This document shows, in pieces, positions 32,465 through 40,885 of a stretch of 47,356 bases of DNA. Each line of letters starts with the position of its first letter. Position 1 is the stretch's first letter. A program made the translations under genes and the position numbers. Source of the DNA: Streptomyces sp. G44 (GTDB taxonomy: Bacteria; Actinomycetota; Actinomycetes; Streptomycetales; Streptomycetaceae). The stretch spans positions 1-47,356 of the forward strand of contig NZ_JAFEXF010000031.1 in the NCBI RefSeq assembly GCF_016905445.1. Direction: 5' to 3'. The notes under the pieces are model-generated. The model saw only the letters and a list, made by a program, of their open reading frames with translations, ran no database searches and was not told where the DNA came from.

Positions 32465-33287
32465 CCTGGACCACCACCCGGCGGGTCGCCACGGCCTGGA
32501 GGAGCCGCCCGGCGCTCAGCAGCGCCGCGGCCCAGCCGAGCTGGAAGGCGTACCGGCCGATCAGGTCCCAGCCCGTGTGCCGGCCGAGGAACACGTCGGC
32601 GGGAACCTGGAGCAGCGCCGACCAGGGCAGGGCGCGGGCGATCTCGCCGAGCGCCCCGGGGAAGACGTTCAGCGGCAGGAGCATCCCGGAGAAGAAGGTG
32701 CCCGCGAGCATCGCCACCTGGCTGACGCCCGCGCCGTCGATGGTCCAGAACGCGGAGAGGGCCACCAGGAAGCGCAGCGCGAAGCTGACGAGGACGCCGA
32801 GCACGACGGCCATGAGGAACGCGAGCCAGCGCAGCGGGTCGGCGGGCAGCGCCAGGTCGAAGACGAGCGCGCCGGCCGCCATCGGCAGGACGCCGCGCCC
32901 GAGGAGCTGGAACAGGGCGCGGCCCAGGTCGCTCGCCAGCCACCAGGCCTGGAGGTCGGCGGGCCGGTAGAGGTCGACGGCGATGTCGCCGGTGCGGATC
33001 CGCTCGATCAGCTCGCCCTCGAAGCCGCCGCCCATCAGCGCCATGACGGTGAGCAGGGCCTGACCGAGCCAGACGAAGGTGACGGCCTGCGCCTGGTCGT
33101 ACCCGCCGAGGCCGGGGCGCTCGTCCCAGAGCGCGAGGTAGGTGTAGGCGAGGACGAATCCGAAGACGGTGTTGGTGAACACCCCCGCGGCGGTCGCGAC
33201 GCGGTAGGTGGCGTATCTGCGGAACCCTCCCCCGGCGACGGCGGCGTACAGACGGAACCGTCCTGCGCGCACGTGCATCCCTTTCAC
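32457..33287 (-). CDS. ABC-2 type permease (DUF990-like) B
   Basis: A 276-residue permease with about six membrane helices. It carries the paired-subunit loop ELIERIRTGDIAVDLYRPADLQ, equivalent to the RDGTLDTLLVRP loop in its partner, and ends VFLGRHTGWDLIGRYAFQLG plus an Arg-rich tail. GTG 33287 is favoured since GAGG lies six bases upstream; ATG 33278 is the alternative, with AAAGGG too close. It is the first gene of the exporter operon, divergent from the penicillin-binding protein. Confidence 0.85.
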   Translation of the reverse strand: MKGMHVRAGRFRLYAAVAGGGFRRYATYRVATAAGVFTNTVFGFVLAYTYLALWDERPGLGGYDQAQAVTFVWLGQALLTVMALMGGGFEGELIERIRTGDIAVDLYRPADLQAWWLASDLGRALFQLLGRGVLPMAAGALVFDLALPADPLRWLAFLMAVVLGVLVSFALRFLVALSAFWTIDGAGVSQVAMLAGTFFSGMLLPLNVFPGALGEIARALPWSALLQVPADVFLGRHTGWDLIGRYAFQLGWAAALLSAGRLLQAVATRRVVVQGG

Positions 33288-33464
33288 AGTGAGCCTCGTC
33301 CCGAATCGGGCCAAAGCGCAGGATCGTACTGTGACCGGGATCGCATGCGCCAGGCATTTTCCCCGTGCGGGCGCGTGCCTGGTGTCCACTCCTGTGGCGA
33401 CAGTGTGCAATGGGGGTGACGAGGCGTACTCGACGTACGACGCTAACCGGGAGTTCCGCGACAC

Positions 33465-35855
33465 ATGAGCGACGAGCCGCAGCAGCAAGGTCCAGCCGGA
33501 CAGGGCGGCGAGGCCACCGAGACCGGCCAGGCGAAGAAGGCGAAGCGGCCCAGGCGCAAGGGCTGGCGGCGGATCTTCCCGACCTGGCGCATGGTCCTCG
33601 GCGGCTTCCTGCTGCTGGCCCTGCTCTGCGTGGGCGCCTTCCTGACCGGCTACTTCCTGGTGGACATCCCCCCGGCCAACGCCGCGGCGACCAAGCAGAG
33701 CAACGTCTACCTGTACGCCGACGGGACCGAGATCGCCCGTGACGGAAAGGTCAACCGCGAGAACGTCCCGCTCAAGGAGGTCCCGCTGCACGTCCAGCGC
33801 GCCGTCCTCGCCGCCGAGGACCGCGACTTCCACAGCGAGTCCGCCGTCGACCCGAAGGCGATGGTCCGCGCGGCCTGGAACACCGTCACCGGCAAGGGCA
33901 AGCAGTCCGGCTCCACCATCACCCAGCAGTACGTGAAGAACTACTACCTGGGCCAGGAGCAGACGGTCAGCCGCAAGGTGAAGGAGTTCTTCATCTCCAT
34001 CAAGCTGGACCGCGAGGTGAGCAAGGACGACATCCTCTCCGGCTACCTCAACACCAGCTACTTCGGCCGCAACGCGTACGGCGTGCAGGCCGCCGCCCAG
34101 GCGTACTACGGCAAGAACGTCCGGGAGCTCTCCACCGCCGAGGGCGCCTACCTCGCGACGCTGCTCAACTCCCCCAACGCCTACGACGTCGCCACGCACC
34201 CCGAGAACAAGCAGCGCGCGGCGGGCCGCTGGAACTACGTCCTGGACGGCATGGTCAAGGAGGGCTGGCTCGGCAAGGCGGACCGGGCGAAGGCGAAGTT
34301 CCCGATGCCCGACGAGGCCAAGGGCGCGGCGGGCCTGTCGGGGCAGCGCGGCTATGTCGTCAAGGCCGTCGAGGACTACCTCACCGCCAACAAGATCATC
34401 GACGAGGAGACCCTCGCCAAGGGCGGCTACCGCATCACCACGACGCTCCAGAAGGACCGCCAGGACGCCTTCAAGAAGGCCGTCGACGACCAGGTGATGT
34501 CGAAGATCGACAAGGACGCCCGCAAGGTCGACCGCAACGTCCGCGCGGGTGGCGCCTCCATCGACCCGGCCACCGGCAAGGTCGTCGCGATGTACGGCGG
34601 CATCGACTACACCAAGCAGTACGTCAACAACGCGACGCGCCGCGACTACCAGGTCGGCTCCACCTTCAAGCCGTTCGTGTTCACCTCGGCGGTGGAGAAC
34701 GGCTCGGTCACCCAGGACGGCCGCCCCATCACCCCGAACACCGTGTACGACGGCACCAACAAGCGCCCCGTGCAGGGCTGGAGCGGCGGCGCGTACGCCC
34801 CCGAGAACGAGGACCAGGTCAACTACGGCGACATCACCGTCCGCGAGGCCACCGACAAGTCCGTGAACTCGGTCTACGCGCAGCTGGCCGTCGACGTCGG
34901 CTCCGACAAGGTCAAGGACACCGCGATCGCCCTCGGCGTCCCGAAGACCACCCCCGACCTCACCGCCTCCCCCTCCATCGCGCTCGGCCCCTCCACCGCC
35001 AGCGTCCTGGACATGACCGAGGCGTACGCGACCCTGGCCAACCACGGCGAGCACGGCAGGTACACGCTCGTCGAGAAGATCACCAAGGGCGGCGAGGAGA
35101 TCGAGCTGCCGGAGCAGGACACCAAGCAGGCCGTCACCCGCGAGGCCGCCGACACGACCACGTCCATCCTCCGGAGCGTCGTCCAGGGCGGCACCGGCAC
35201 CGCCGCCCAGGGCGCGGGACGGCCCGCCGCGGGCAAGACCGGCACCGCCGAGAACGACACGGCGGCCTGGTTCGCCGGCTACACCCCCGACCTCGCCACC
35301 GTGGTCGCCGTGATGGGCCAGGACCCGGACACCGGCGCGCACACCCCGCTGTACGGCGCGCTCGGCGAGGCCCGCATCAACGGCGGCGGCTACCCGGCCC
35401 GCATCTGGGCGCAGTTCACCAAGGCCGCCCTGGAAGGCAAGCCCGTCAAGGACTTCGATCTGGAGCTGGAGCAGGGCGCGGACGTCCCCGTACGGCCCGA
35501 CCCGACCACCACCGGCGGCACCCAACAGCCGGAGACCGGCAGGCCCACCGACGGCGGCGGCCCCACCGACGGCGGCACGACGGACGGCGGTCCCACCGAC
35601 GGTGGCACCACCACGGACGGCGGCACCGGCACCGGCGGCCCCACCACCGACGGCGGCGCGGACACCGGCGGCCCGAACGGCGGCCAGACGGGTGACCAGA
35701 CCGACGGCGGCGCCACCACGGACGGCGGCACCACCGACGGCGGAACGGCCGACGGCGGCACCCCTGGCGGCCCCACCGACGGCGGCACCGACGCGGGAGG
35801 CGCCACCGACGACGGCGGCACGACGGACGGCGCGATCGGCCTGACGGACGGCTAG
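33465..35855 (+). CDS. Bifunctional class A penicillin-binding protein
   Basis: A 796-residue peptidoglycan synthase. A basic cytoplasmic N-terminus and one membrane helix (about 44-67) precede the GT51 glycosyltransferase domain with Glu118 (AAEDRDFHSE), GSTITQQYVKN and the RKVKEFFISIKLDRE region. The transpeptidase has Ser399-x-x-Lys402 (GSTFKPF), Ser466-x-Asn468 and Lys-Thr-Gly-Thr at 591-594. From about residue 690 the chain turns into ~105 residues of Pro/Thr/Asp/Gly repeats (TDGG units), an extracytoplasmic unstructured tail. It belongs to the conserved Streptomyces PBP set. Confidence 0.93.
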   Translation: MSDEPQQQGPAGQGGEATETGQAKKAKRPRRKGWRRIFPTWRMVLGGFLLLALLCVGAFLTGYFLVDIPPANAAATKQSNVYLYADGTEIARDGKVNRENVPLKEVPLHVQRAVLAAEDRDFHSESAVDPKAMVRAAWNTVTGKGKQSGSTITQQYVKNYYLGQEQTVSRKVKEFFISIKLDREVSKDDILSGYLNTSYFGRNAYGVQAAAQAYYGKNVRELSTAEGAYLATLLNSPNAYDVATHPENKQRAAGRWNYVLDGMVKEGWLGKADRAKAKFPMPDEAKGAAGLSGQRGYVVKAVEDYLTANKIIDEETLAKGGYRITTTLQKDRQDAFKKAVDDQVMSKIDKDARKVDRNVRAGGASIDPATGKVVAMYGGIDYTKQYVNNATRRDYQVGSTFKPFVFTSAVENGSVTQDGRPITPNTVYDGTNKRPVQGWSGGAYAPENEDQVNYGDITVREATDKSVNSVYAQLAVDVGSDKVKDTAIALGVPKTTPDLTASPSIALGPSTASVLDMTEAYATLANHGEHGRYTLVEKITKGGEEIELPEQDTKQAVTREAADTTTSILRSVVQGGTGTAAQGAGRPAAGKTGTAENDTAAWFAGYTPDLATVVAVMGQDPDTGAHTPLYGALGEARINGGGYPARIWAQFTKAALEGKPVKDFDLELEQGADVPVRPDPTTTGGTQQPETGRPTDGGGPTDGGTTDGGPTDGGTTTDGGTGTGGPTTDGGADTGGPNGGQTGDQTDGGATTDGGTTDGGTADGGTPGGPTDGGTDAGGATDDGGTTDGAIGLTDG
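35535..35850 (+). repeat. TDGG-coding repeats at the 3' end of the PBP gene
   Basis: About 20 short units of the type ACCGACGGCGGC encode TDGG, GPTDGG and TTDGG motifs. The run gives the PBP a low-complexity, acidic, exposed tail and is prone to slippage. It lies inside the coding sequence and keeps the frame. Confidence 0.8.
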
Positions 35856-35874
35856 CGCCCGCCTGCCGCGCCGG

Positions 35875-36195
35875 TCAGTGCCCCGAGGTCGCCTTCAGGC
35901 CGACCACGGCCACCAGCAGCAGGCAGACGAAGAAGATCCGCGCGGCGGTGACCGGCTCACCCAGGATCACCATGCCGAGCACCGCCGCGCCCGCGGCGCC
36001 GATGCCCACCCATACGCCGTACGCGGTACCGATGGGCAGCGATCTGGCGGCGTAGGACAGGAGCAGCATGCTCGCGACGATGCCCGCGCCCGTGAACACG
36101 CTCGGCCACAGCCGGGTGAAACCGTCCGTGTACTTCATCCCGATCGACCAGCCCACTTCGAGCAGACCGGCGACGATCAACAGAACCCAGGCCAT
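35875..36195 (-). CDS. gdx: SMR-family guanidinium exporter (Gdx/SugE)
   Basis: A 106-residue four-helix transporter of the small multidrug resistance family. Helix 1 carries the central Glu13 (AWVLLIVAGLLEVGWSIGMK), and the remaining helices read AYGVWVGIGAAGAAVLGMVI and ARIFFVCLLLVAVVG. The GLLEVGW context and the GMKYTDGFTRL loop fit the Gdx/SugE branch, which exchanges guanidinium for protons, not the EmrE drug-exporting branch. The guanidine-III riboswitch just upstream supports this directly. Start at ATG 36195; the longer frame runs through the riboswitch. Confidence 0.9.
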   Translation of the reverse strand: MAWVLLIVAGLLEVGWSIGMKYTDGFTRLWPSVFTGAGIVASMLLLSYAARSLPIGTAYGVWVGIGAAGAAVLGMVILGEPVTAARIFFVCLLLVAVVGLKATSGH

Positions 36196-36248
36196 GACGG
36201 CACCTCCGACGCGTAGGACACGCGCCGAGCGCGTGTCACCTGATGGGG

Positions 36249-36294
36249 GTGCGTCGTCTTTGCGGAAACCCGGTACGGCGCGTCTCGTCGGGGT
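36249..36294 (-). ncRNA. Guanidine-III (ykkC-III) riboswitch
   Basis: On the minus strand the leader reads CCCCGACGAGACGCGCCGTA then CCGGG, a short linker and CAAAGACGACGC. This tracks the conserved core of class III guanidine aptamers (GACGAG-GCGCCGUACC-GG, a variable part, then CAAGACG-CGC that closes the pseudoknot). It lies 54-99 bp upstream of the SMR start, as expected for translational control. Minor differences, such as ACGAGA and AAAGACGA, are compatible with pairing. It switches the exporter gene on when guanidinium binds. Confidence 0.85.
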
Positions 36295-36320
36295 CGTTCC
36301 ACCGTAGCAAAGGCACACGT

Positions 36321-36352
36321 AAGGGGCTGGTGACAGTGGTCACCAGCCCCTT
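36321..36352 (-). terminator. Perfect 14-bp hairpin
   Basis: AAGGGGCTGGTGAC, a 4-base loop, then its exact complement. It sits 33 bp after the GroES-like stop and just upstream of the guanidine riboswitch, so it ends the upstream transcript. There is no clear U-tract. Confidence 0.75.
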
Positions 36353-36384
36353 ACGACGGTCTGCGCGGCCGGGGGCCCCGCAAC

Positions 36385-36729
36385 CTACAGGTACAGGCCC
36401 GTCGTGTCCTCGGAGCCCTCGAACCGGTCGGCGGCCACGGCGTGCAGATCACGCTCGCGCATCAGGACGTACGCCACGCCCCGCACCTCGACCTCGGCGC
36501 GGTCCTCGGGGTCGTACAGCACCCGGTCGCCCGGCTCCACCGCACGGACGTTCTGCCCGACGGCGACCACCTCGGCCCAGCCGAGCCTGCGGCCCACGGC
36601 CGCGGTCGCAGGGATCAGGATGCCGCCGCCGGAGCGCCGCTCACCCTCACTAGTGTCCTGCCGCACGAGCACACGGTCGTGCAGCATCCGGATGGGCAGC
36701 TTGTCGTCGTGGTGGGTCTTCTCGCTCAC
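36385..36729 (-). CDS. GroES-like (Cpn10-fold) protein
   Basis: A 114-residue protein with the chaperonin-10 fold: MLHDRVLVRQDTSEGERRSG, then GILIPATA, AEVVAVGQNVRAVEPGDRVL, and a C-terminal beta strand VRGVAYVLMRERDLHAV. The mobile-loop region (SEGERRSGGGILIPAT) is present but differs from the main GroES of the groEL operon, so it is a paralogue without an adjacent GroEL. GTG 36729 is the start. Its partner and role are not clear; a conserved neighbour of bcp in Streptomyces. Confidence 0.85.
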   Translation of the reverse strand: MSEKTHHDDKLPIRMLHDRVLVRQDTSEGERRSGGGILIPATAAVGRRLGWAEVVAVGQNVRAVEPGDRVLYDPEDRAEVEVRGVAYVLMRERDLHAVAADRFEGSEDTTGLYL

Positions 36730-36794
36730 GCCGACGAACCTACCTGGCCCGGCGCGGTATCGGGCCCTCCGGGTCGGCCGTACGCGGCCACGGG

Positions 36795-37115
36795 TCAGCC
36801 GCTGCGCCGCCGCGAACTCACCACGAGCAGCCCGACGACCCCCACGGCCACCAGCGCCACCGGGACGATCCGCTCGACACGGGGCGAACCGTCCTCCGCG
36901 ACGAACCGGCCCCTCACCTCCGAGACGAATCGGTTCGCCCCGACATAGGCCCGGCCCAGCGAGTTGTCCACGCTGGAGACGACCTTCGCCTTCGCGTCCC
37001 CGACGATCGTCTTCGGGTGGACGCGCACCCCGATCTCGTCGAGGGTCTCGGCCAGCTGGTCGCGCCGGCGCTTGATGTCCGCCTCGATCTGCGCAGGGGT
37101 CCTGGCATCCGACAC
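36795..37115 (-). CDS. DUF3618 family protein
   Basis: A 106-residue protein. Its N-terminal ~45 residues are the DUF3618 block RTPAQIEADIKRRRDQLAET, LDEIGVRVHPKTIV. The C-terminus has one membrane helix (VERIVPVALVAVGVVGLLVVSS) and a short basic tail. GTG 37115 has TGGAGG upstream. DUF3618 proteins are small membrane-anchored proteins of unknown function. Confidence 0.85.
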   Translation of the reverse strand: MSDARTPAQIEADIKRRRDQLAETLDEIGVRVHPKTIVGDAKAKVVSSVDNSLGRAYVGANRFVSEVRGRFVAEDGSPRVERIVPVALVAVGVVGLLVVSSRRRSG

Positions 37116-37263
37116 CGCGCTGCCTCCAGGTCGTATCGATTGTGTGGACGTGATCTGTGACCACAGTCTGTCAGCTTCACGCGCGCCGCACCCCACGGCA
37201 CCCCTATTACGCTCGACTCCGTCACCACACCTTTTGCGCAAGCCCACCGCGAGGAGACCGAAG

Positions 37264-37731
37264 ATGAGCGAGCGACTTCAGCCCGGCGACACCGCCCCCG
37301 CCTTCACCCTGCCCGACGCCGACGGCAAGGACGTCTCGCTGGCCGACCACAAGGGCCGCAAGGTCATCGTCTACTTCTACCCGGCCGCCCTCACCCCCGG
37401 CTGCACCAAGCAGGCCTGCGACTTCACCGACAACCTCGACGTCCTCGCGGCGGCCGGTTACGACGTCATCGGCGTGTCGCCGGACAAGCCGGAGAAGCTC
37501 GCGAAGTTCCGCGAGCAGGAGAACCTCAAGGTCACGCTGGTCGGCGACCCCGCCAAGGAGACCCTGGCGGCCTACGGCGCCTTCGGCGAGAAGAAGCTCT
37601 ACGGCAAGACGGTGACCGGCGTCATCCGCTCGACCGTCGTGGTCGACGAGGAGGGCAAGGTCGAGCACGCCTTCTACAACGTGAAGGCGACCGGCCACGT
37701 GGCCAAGATCATCAGGGACCTGGGCGTCTGA
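37264..37731 (+). CDS. bcp: Thioredoxin-dependent thiol peroxidase (Bcp/PrxQ)
   Basis: A 155-residue peroxiredoxin of the Bcp/PrxQ type. Peroxidatic Cys47 lies in TPGCTKQACDF with resolving Cys52 five residues later, the PrxQ pattern; the following VIGVSPDKPEKLAKF and RSTVVVDEEGKVEHAFYNVK are family blocks. It reduces hydroperoxides with thioredoxin in the cytoplasm. A GGAG-type site precedes ATG 37264 and a strong terminator follows at 37765. Divergent from DUF3618. Confidence 0.93.
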   Translation: MSERLQPGDTAPAFTLPDADGKDVSLADHKGRKVIVYFYPAALTPGCTKQACDFTDNLDVLAAAGYDVIGVSPDKPEKLAKFREQENLKVTLVGDPAKETLAAYGAFGEKKLYGKTVTGVIRSTVVVDEEGKVEHAFYNVKATGHVAKIIRDLGV

Positions 37732-37764
37732 GCGGACCGCTCCCCCGCACCCGCCCACTGTGAC

Positions 37765-37788
37765 GAAGGCCCCCTCACGGGGGCCTTC
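37765..37788 (+). terminator. Rho-independent terminator after bcp
   Basis: GAAGGCCCCC, loop TCAC, GGGGGCCTTC, followed by TGTTTG. A 10-bp perfect GC-rich stem, 33 bp after the bcp stop. Confidence 0.85.
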
Positions 37789-37895
37789 TGTTTGCGTCGG
37801 CGATGTCCGAGCAAGCGAGCGGGAGGGGAATCCGGGGGCCTGTCGCACTCCGGACCTCCGGGGGAGCACGTCCGAAGAACGAAAGGAACCACTCC

Positions 37896-39407
37896 ATGGC
37901 GGCCCACGACGACACCGCGGCCGATACCGCCGCGGCCGACACCGAGGCCATCAGACGCCACCGCACCCTGTTCCGGGCGGTCGACCGCCGCAAGAACCCG
38001 CCGCTGCGCCGCACCGACATCACGGTCACCGACGAGGCGGCGGTCAAGCGGGCGGTCAAGGCGGCCTCGCTCGGCAACGCCATGGAATGGTTCGACTTCG
38101 GCATCTACAGCTACCTGGCCGTCACCATCGGCCACGTCTTCTTCCCTTCCGGGAACGACACCGTCCAGCTGATCTCCTCCTTCGCCACCTTCGCGGTCTC
38201 CTTCCTCGTCCGCCCCGTCGGCGGCATGGTGTTCGGCCCGATGGGCGACAAGATCGGCCGCAAGAAGGTCCTCGCGCTGACGATGATCATGATGGCGGTC
38301 GGCACGCTCGCCATCGGCCTCATCCCGTCCTACGCCACGATCGGCTTCTGGGCCCCGGCCCTCCTGATCTTCTTCCGCCTGGTCCAGGGCTTCTCCACCG
38401 GCGGTGAGTACGGCGGCGCGTCCACCTTCATCGCGGAGTACGCCCCCGACAAGCGCCGCGGCTACTTCGGCAGCTTCCTGGAGGTCGGCACCCTGGCCGG
38501 CTACACGGGCGCGGCCGGTCTCGTCCTCATCCTCAACACCACGCTCGGCGCGGACACCATGGAGTCCTGGGGCTGGCGCGTGCCGTTCCTGATAGCCGGC
38601 CCGCTGGGCCTCGTCGGCCTCTACCTCCGCCTCAAGCTCGACGAGACCCCCGCCTTCCAGAAGATGGAGGACGCCACCTACCACGCGGCCTCCGAGGGCG
38701 CCTCCGCGGTGGAGACCACCGCCAAGGGCGACCTGGCGAAGATCTTCCGCCGGCACTGGCCCATGCTGATCCTGTGCATCGCCCTGGTCGGCGCGTACAA
38801 CGTCACCGACTACATGCTGCTGTCGTACATGCCGACGTACCTCTCCGACGAACTCGGCTACGACGACTCCCACGGGCTGCTGCTGCTCATCGGCACGATG
38901 ATCGTCCTGATGCTGATCATCAGCCAGGTCGGCAAGCTCTCCGACCGCTTCGGCCGCAAGCCGCTGCTGATGACGGGCATGCTGGGCTTCCTGTTCCTCT
39001 CGCTGCCGGCCTTCCTCCTCATCAAGCAGGGCAGCCTGCTCGCGGTCGCCGCCGGCATGCTCCTGCTCGGCCTCTCCCTGGTCTGCCTCCTCGGCACGAT
39101 GTCGGCGACGCTCCCGGCCCTCTTCCCCACGTCGGTCCGCTACGGCTCGCTCTCCGTGGGCTACAACGTCTCCACGTCCCTCTTCGGCGGCACCGCGCCC
39201 CTCGTCATCACGTCCCTGATCAGCGTCACGGGCACGGACATGGTCCCGGCGTACTACTCGATGGCGGCGGCGGTCGTCGGCGTCATCGCGGTGCTCTGCA
39301 TGAAGGAGACGGCACAGCAGCCGCTGGCGGGTTCCCCGCCGTCGGTGGAGACGAAGGAGGAGGCGGCGGAACTGGTGGAGGCCCAGACAACGGCCCCGAG
39401 GTTCTGA
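37896..39407 (+). CDS. MFS proline/betaine-type symporter (ProP-like, MHS family)
   Basis: A 503-residue transporter with about 12 membrane helices. It carries the metabolite:H+ symporter signatures SLGNAMEWFDFGIYSYLAVT and GPMGDKIGRKKVLA, FRLVQGFSTGGEYGGASTF, PDKRRGYFGSF, and the C-terminal motif GKLSDRFGRKPLL. A ~65-residue N-terminal cytoplasmic region and an acidic C-terminal tail lie inside the cell. The substrate could be proline, betaine or a dicarboxylate. ATG 37896 has GAAAGGA upstream. Confidence 0.87.
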   Translation: MAAHDDTAADTAAADTEAIRRHRTLFRAVDRRKNPPLRRTDITVTDEAAVKRAVKAASLGNAMEWFDFGIYSYLAVTIGHVFFPSGNDTVQLISSFATFAVSFLVRPVGGMVFGPMGDKIGRKKVLALTMIMMAVGTLAIGLIPSYATIGFWAPALLIFFRLVQGFSTGGEYGGASTFIAEYAPDKRRGYFGSFLEVGTLAGYTGAAGLVLILNTTLGADTMESWGWRVPFLIAGPLGLVGLYLRLKLDETPAFQKMEDATYHAASEGASAVETTAKGDLAKIFRRHWPMLILCIALVGAYNVTDYMLLSYMPTYLSDELGYDDSHGLLLLIGTMIVLMLIISQVGKLSDRFGRKPLLMTGMLGFLFLSLPAFLLIKQGSLLAVAAGMLLLGLSLVCLLGTMSATLPALFPTSVRYGSLSVGYNVSTSLFGGTAPLVITSLISVTGTDMVPAYYSMAAAVVGVIAVLCMKETAQQPLAGSPPSVETKEEAAELVEAQTTAPRF

Positions 39408-39430
39408 CCGCCCCTCCCTCCCTCTCCGGA

Positions 39431-39466
39431 AATGGCCTGCCCCACCGCCAAGTGGGGCAGGCCATT
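39431..39466 (+). terminator. Perfect 15-bp hairpin after the symporter gene
   Basis: AATGGCCTGCCCCAC, loop CGCCAA, and its exact complement. It follows the symporter stop by 23 bp and separates it from the HNH pair. Confidence 0.85.
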
Positions 39467-39549
39467 CCGCATTCCGGGCGTGACGGCCCGATTTCCGGTT
39501 CGTTACTCCGTACGGGGCTGCGAACGTGCGGCCGGATGCGGAGGGGAAG

Positions 39550-40191
39550 ATGCCAGTCAGTCCGTACAGCAGGGAACGCCTGGAGGCGGCGGCGAAGTCG
39601 TCGCGGACGTTGTCCGAGGCACTGGGAAAGTTGGGGGTGAATCCGAGGAGCCCGACGCGGAGGTACGTCCGTGAACGGATGCGGAGGCTGGGAGTCGATA
39701 CGTCACATTTCCAGCGGGACGGGACTCGGTGGACCAAGGAGCTCCTGGAGCCGGCGGTCGCCGCGTCGACCAGCGTGAACGACGTGCTCCGGTACTTGGG
39801 AATCGAGGTCGTGGGCGGTCACCACACGCACATCAGCCGTCGCATCAAAGCGTACGGAATCGATACGGCACACTTCCAGCAGCCGTCCCGGCGTGGCATC
39901 CCCAAGCAGCGCCGCACACCCGAGCAGCTCCTCGTGGAGCAAGAACCGACCGGCGCCCAGCGCATCCAGAGCGACCGACTACGACAGGCCATGGCCGAAC
40001 TCGGCGTCGCGGAGCGGTGTGCGATGTGCGGGACGGAACCGTTGTGGCGAGGGCATCCCCTGCCACTGGAGGTCGATCACATCGACGGCAACTGGCGCAA
40101 CAACAAGATCGAGAACCTGCGGCTCCTGTGCCCCAACTGCCACTCGACAACTGACACGTACCGCGGCCGCGGCAAGGGCCGCCGACCATGA
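39550..40191 (+). CDS. HNH endonuclease with two repeated N-terminal modules (first paralogue)
   Basis: A 213-residue protein. Two ~48-residue modules of the same design precede the nuclease: module A from YSRERLEAAAKSSRTLSEAL to LGVDTSHF, module B from WTKELLEPAVAASTSVNDVL to YGIDTAHF. The C-terminus is an HNH domain: CAMC, then LEVDHIDGNWRNNK and LRLLCPNCHS with the zinc pair. The modules resemble DNA-binding units of phage and homing-type HNH proteins. GGAGGGG precedes ATG 39550; the ATGA overlap couples it to the second paralogue. Confidence 0.85.
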   Translation: MPVSPYSRERLEAAAKSSRTLSEALGKLGVNPRSPTRRYVRERMRRLGVDTSHFQRDGTRWTKELLEPAVAASTSVNDVLRYLGIEVVGGHHTHISRRIKAYGIDTAHFQQPSRRGIPKQRRTPEQLLVEQEPTGAQRIQSDRLRQAMAELGVAERCAMCGTEPLWRGHPLPLEVDHIDGNWRNNKIENLRLLCPNCHSTTDTYRGRGKGRRP

Positions 40192-40850
40192 GCGAGCCTG
40201 TCCACTACACGCGGGAGCTCCTGACCGCGGCCGCGAAGAACTGCTCAAGCATGGACGAAGTCATCACCTTCGTAGGAGCACGCCCATACCGGGGTCTGCG
40301 TCGTCACCTGTTCAAACGCTTCGACGACTTCCACATCGATGTCTCCCACATGCCACGACGCCTCCGAGGCGGCCCATGCTCGAAGCCCCCATCGGACGAA
40401 CTCCGGCAGGCGGTTGCCCAGAGCTCGTCGATTGCCGAAGCACTGCGCGCTTTAAGCATGCCGGAGAACAGTCGATTACGCGCATTGCTGCCGAGGTGGG
40501 CCAAGGAGGACGGGCTCGATACGTCTCACTTCCTCGGCCAGGCCCACCAGCGAGGCAGGCCGGGGCCAACACGCGTGAAAAAAGCTGCGGATGTACTCGT
40601 CAAGCACGACGGGGCGCATCGCACCAGGACCGCCCTGTTGCGTCGAGCCCTCCGCGAGATCGGCGTCCGCGAACTCTGCGACGAGTGCGGGACCCCGCCC
40701 GAATGGAACGGACGGCCCATGACGTTGGAGGTCGACCACGTCAACGGCGACTGGAGCGACGACCGGCGCGAGAATTTGCGGCTGTTGTGCCCCAACTGTC
40801 ATGCGATCACCGACACGTGGTGCAGGGGCGGGAACCGGCGCCGCCCGTAG
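40188..40850 (+). CDS. HNH endonuclease with two repeated N-terminal modules (second paralogue, TTA codons)
   Basis: A 220-residue paralogue of the preceding gene. Module A runs YTRELLTAAAKNCSSMDEVI to FHIDVSHM, module B from DELRQAVAQSSSIAEALRAL to DGLDTSHF, and the HNH part is CDEC, LEVDHVNGDWSDDR and LRLLCPNCHA. Two in-frame TTA leucine codons, at 40452-40454 and 40476-40478, would make its translation depend on the bldA tRNA. It ends 35 bp upstream of tRNA-Leu. Lower GC at third positions near the TTA codons suggests recent acquisition. Confidence 0.85.
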   Translation: MSEPVHYTRELLTAAAKNCSSMDEVITFVGARPYRGLRRHLFKRFDDFHIDVSHMPRRLRGGPCSKPPSDELRQAVAQSSSIAEALRALSMPENSRLRALLPRWAKEDGLDTSHFLGQAHQRGRPGPTRVKKAADVLVKHDGAHRTRTALLRRALREIGVRELCDECGTPPEWNGRPMTLEVDHVNGDWSDDRRENLRLLCPNCHAITDTWCRGGNRRRP

Positions 40851-40885
40851 TGCAGCACGAGGACCTCGGTACCATGGGCAGGTAC

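Noticed and set aside
32457..35525. Long open frame extending the ABC permease to 1022 codons
   Set aside because: The extra part is antisense to the PBP gene; the permease begins at 33287 or 33278 by family likeness and ribosome site.
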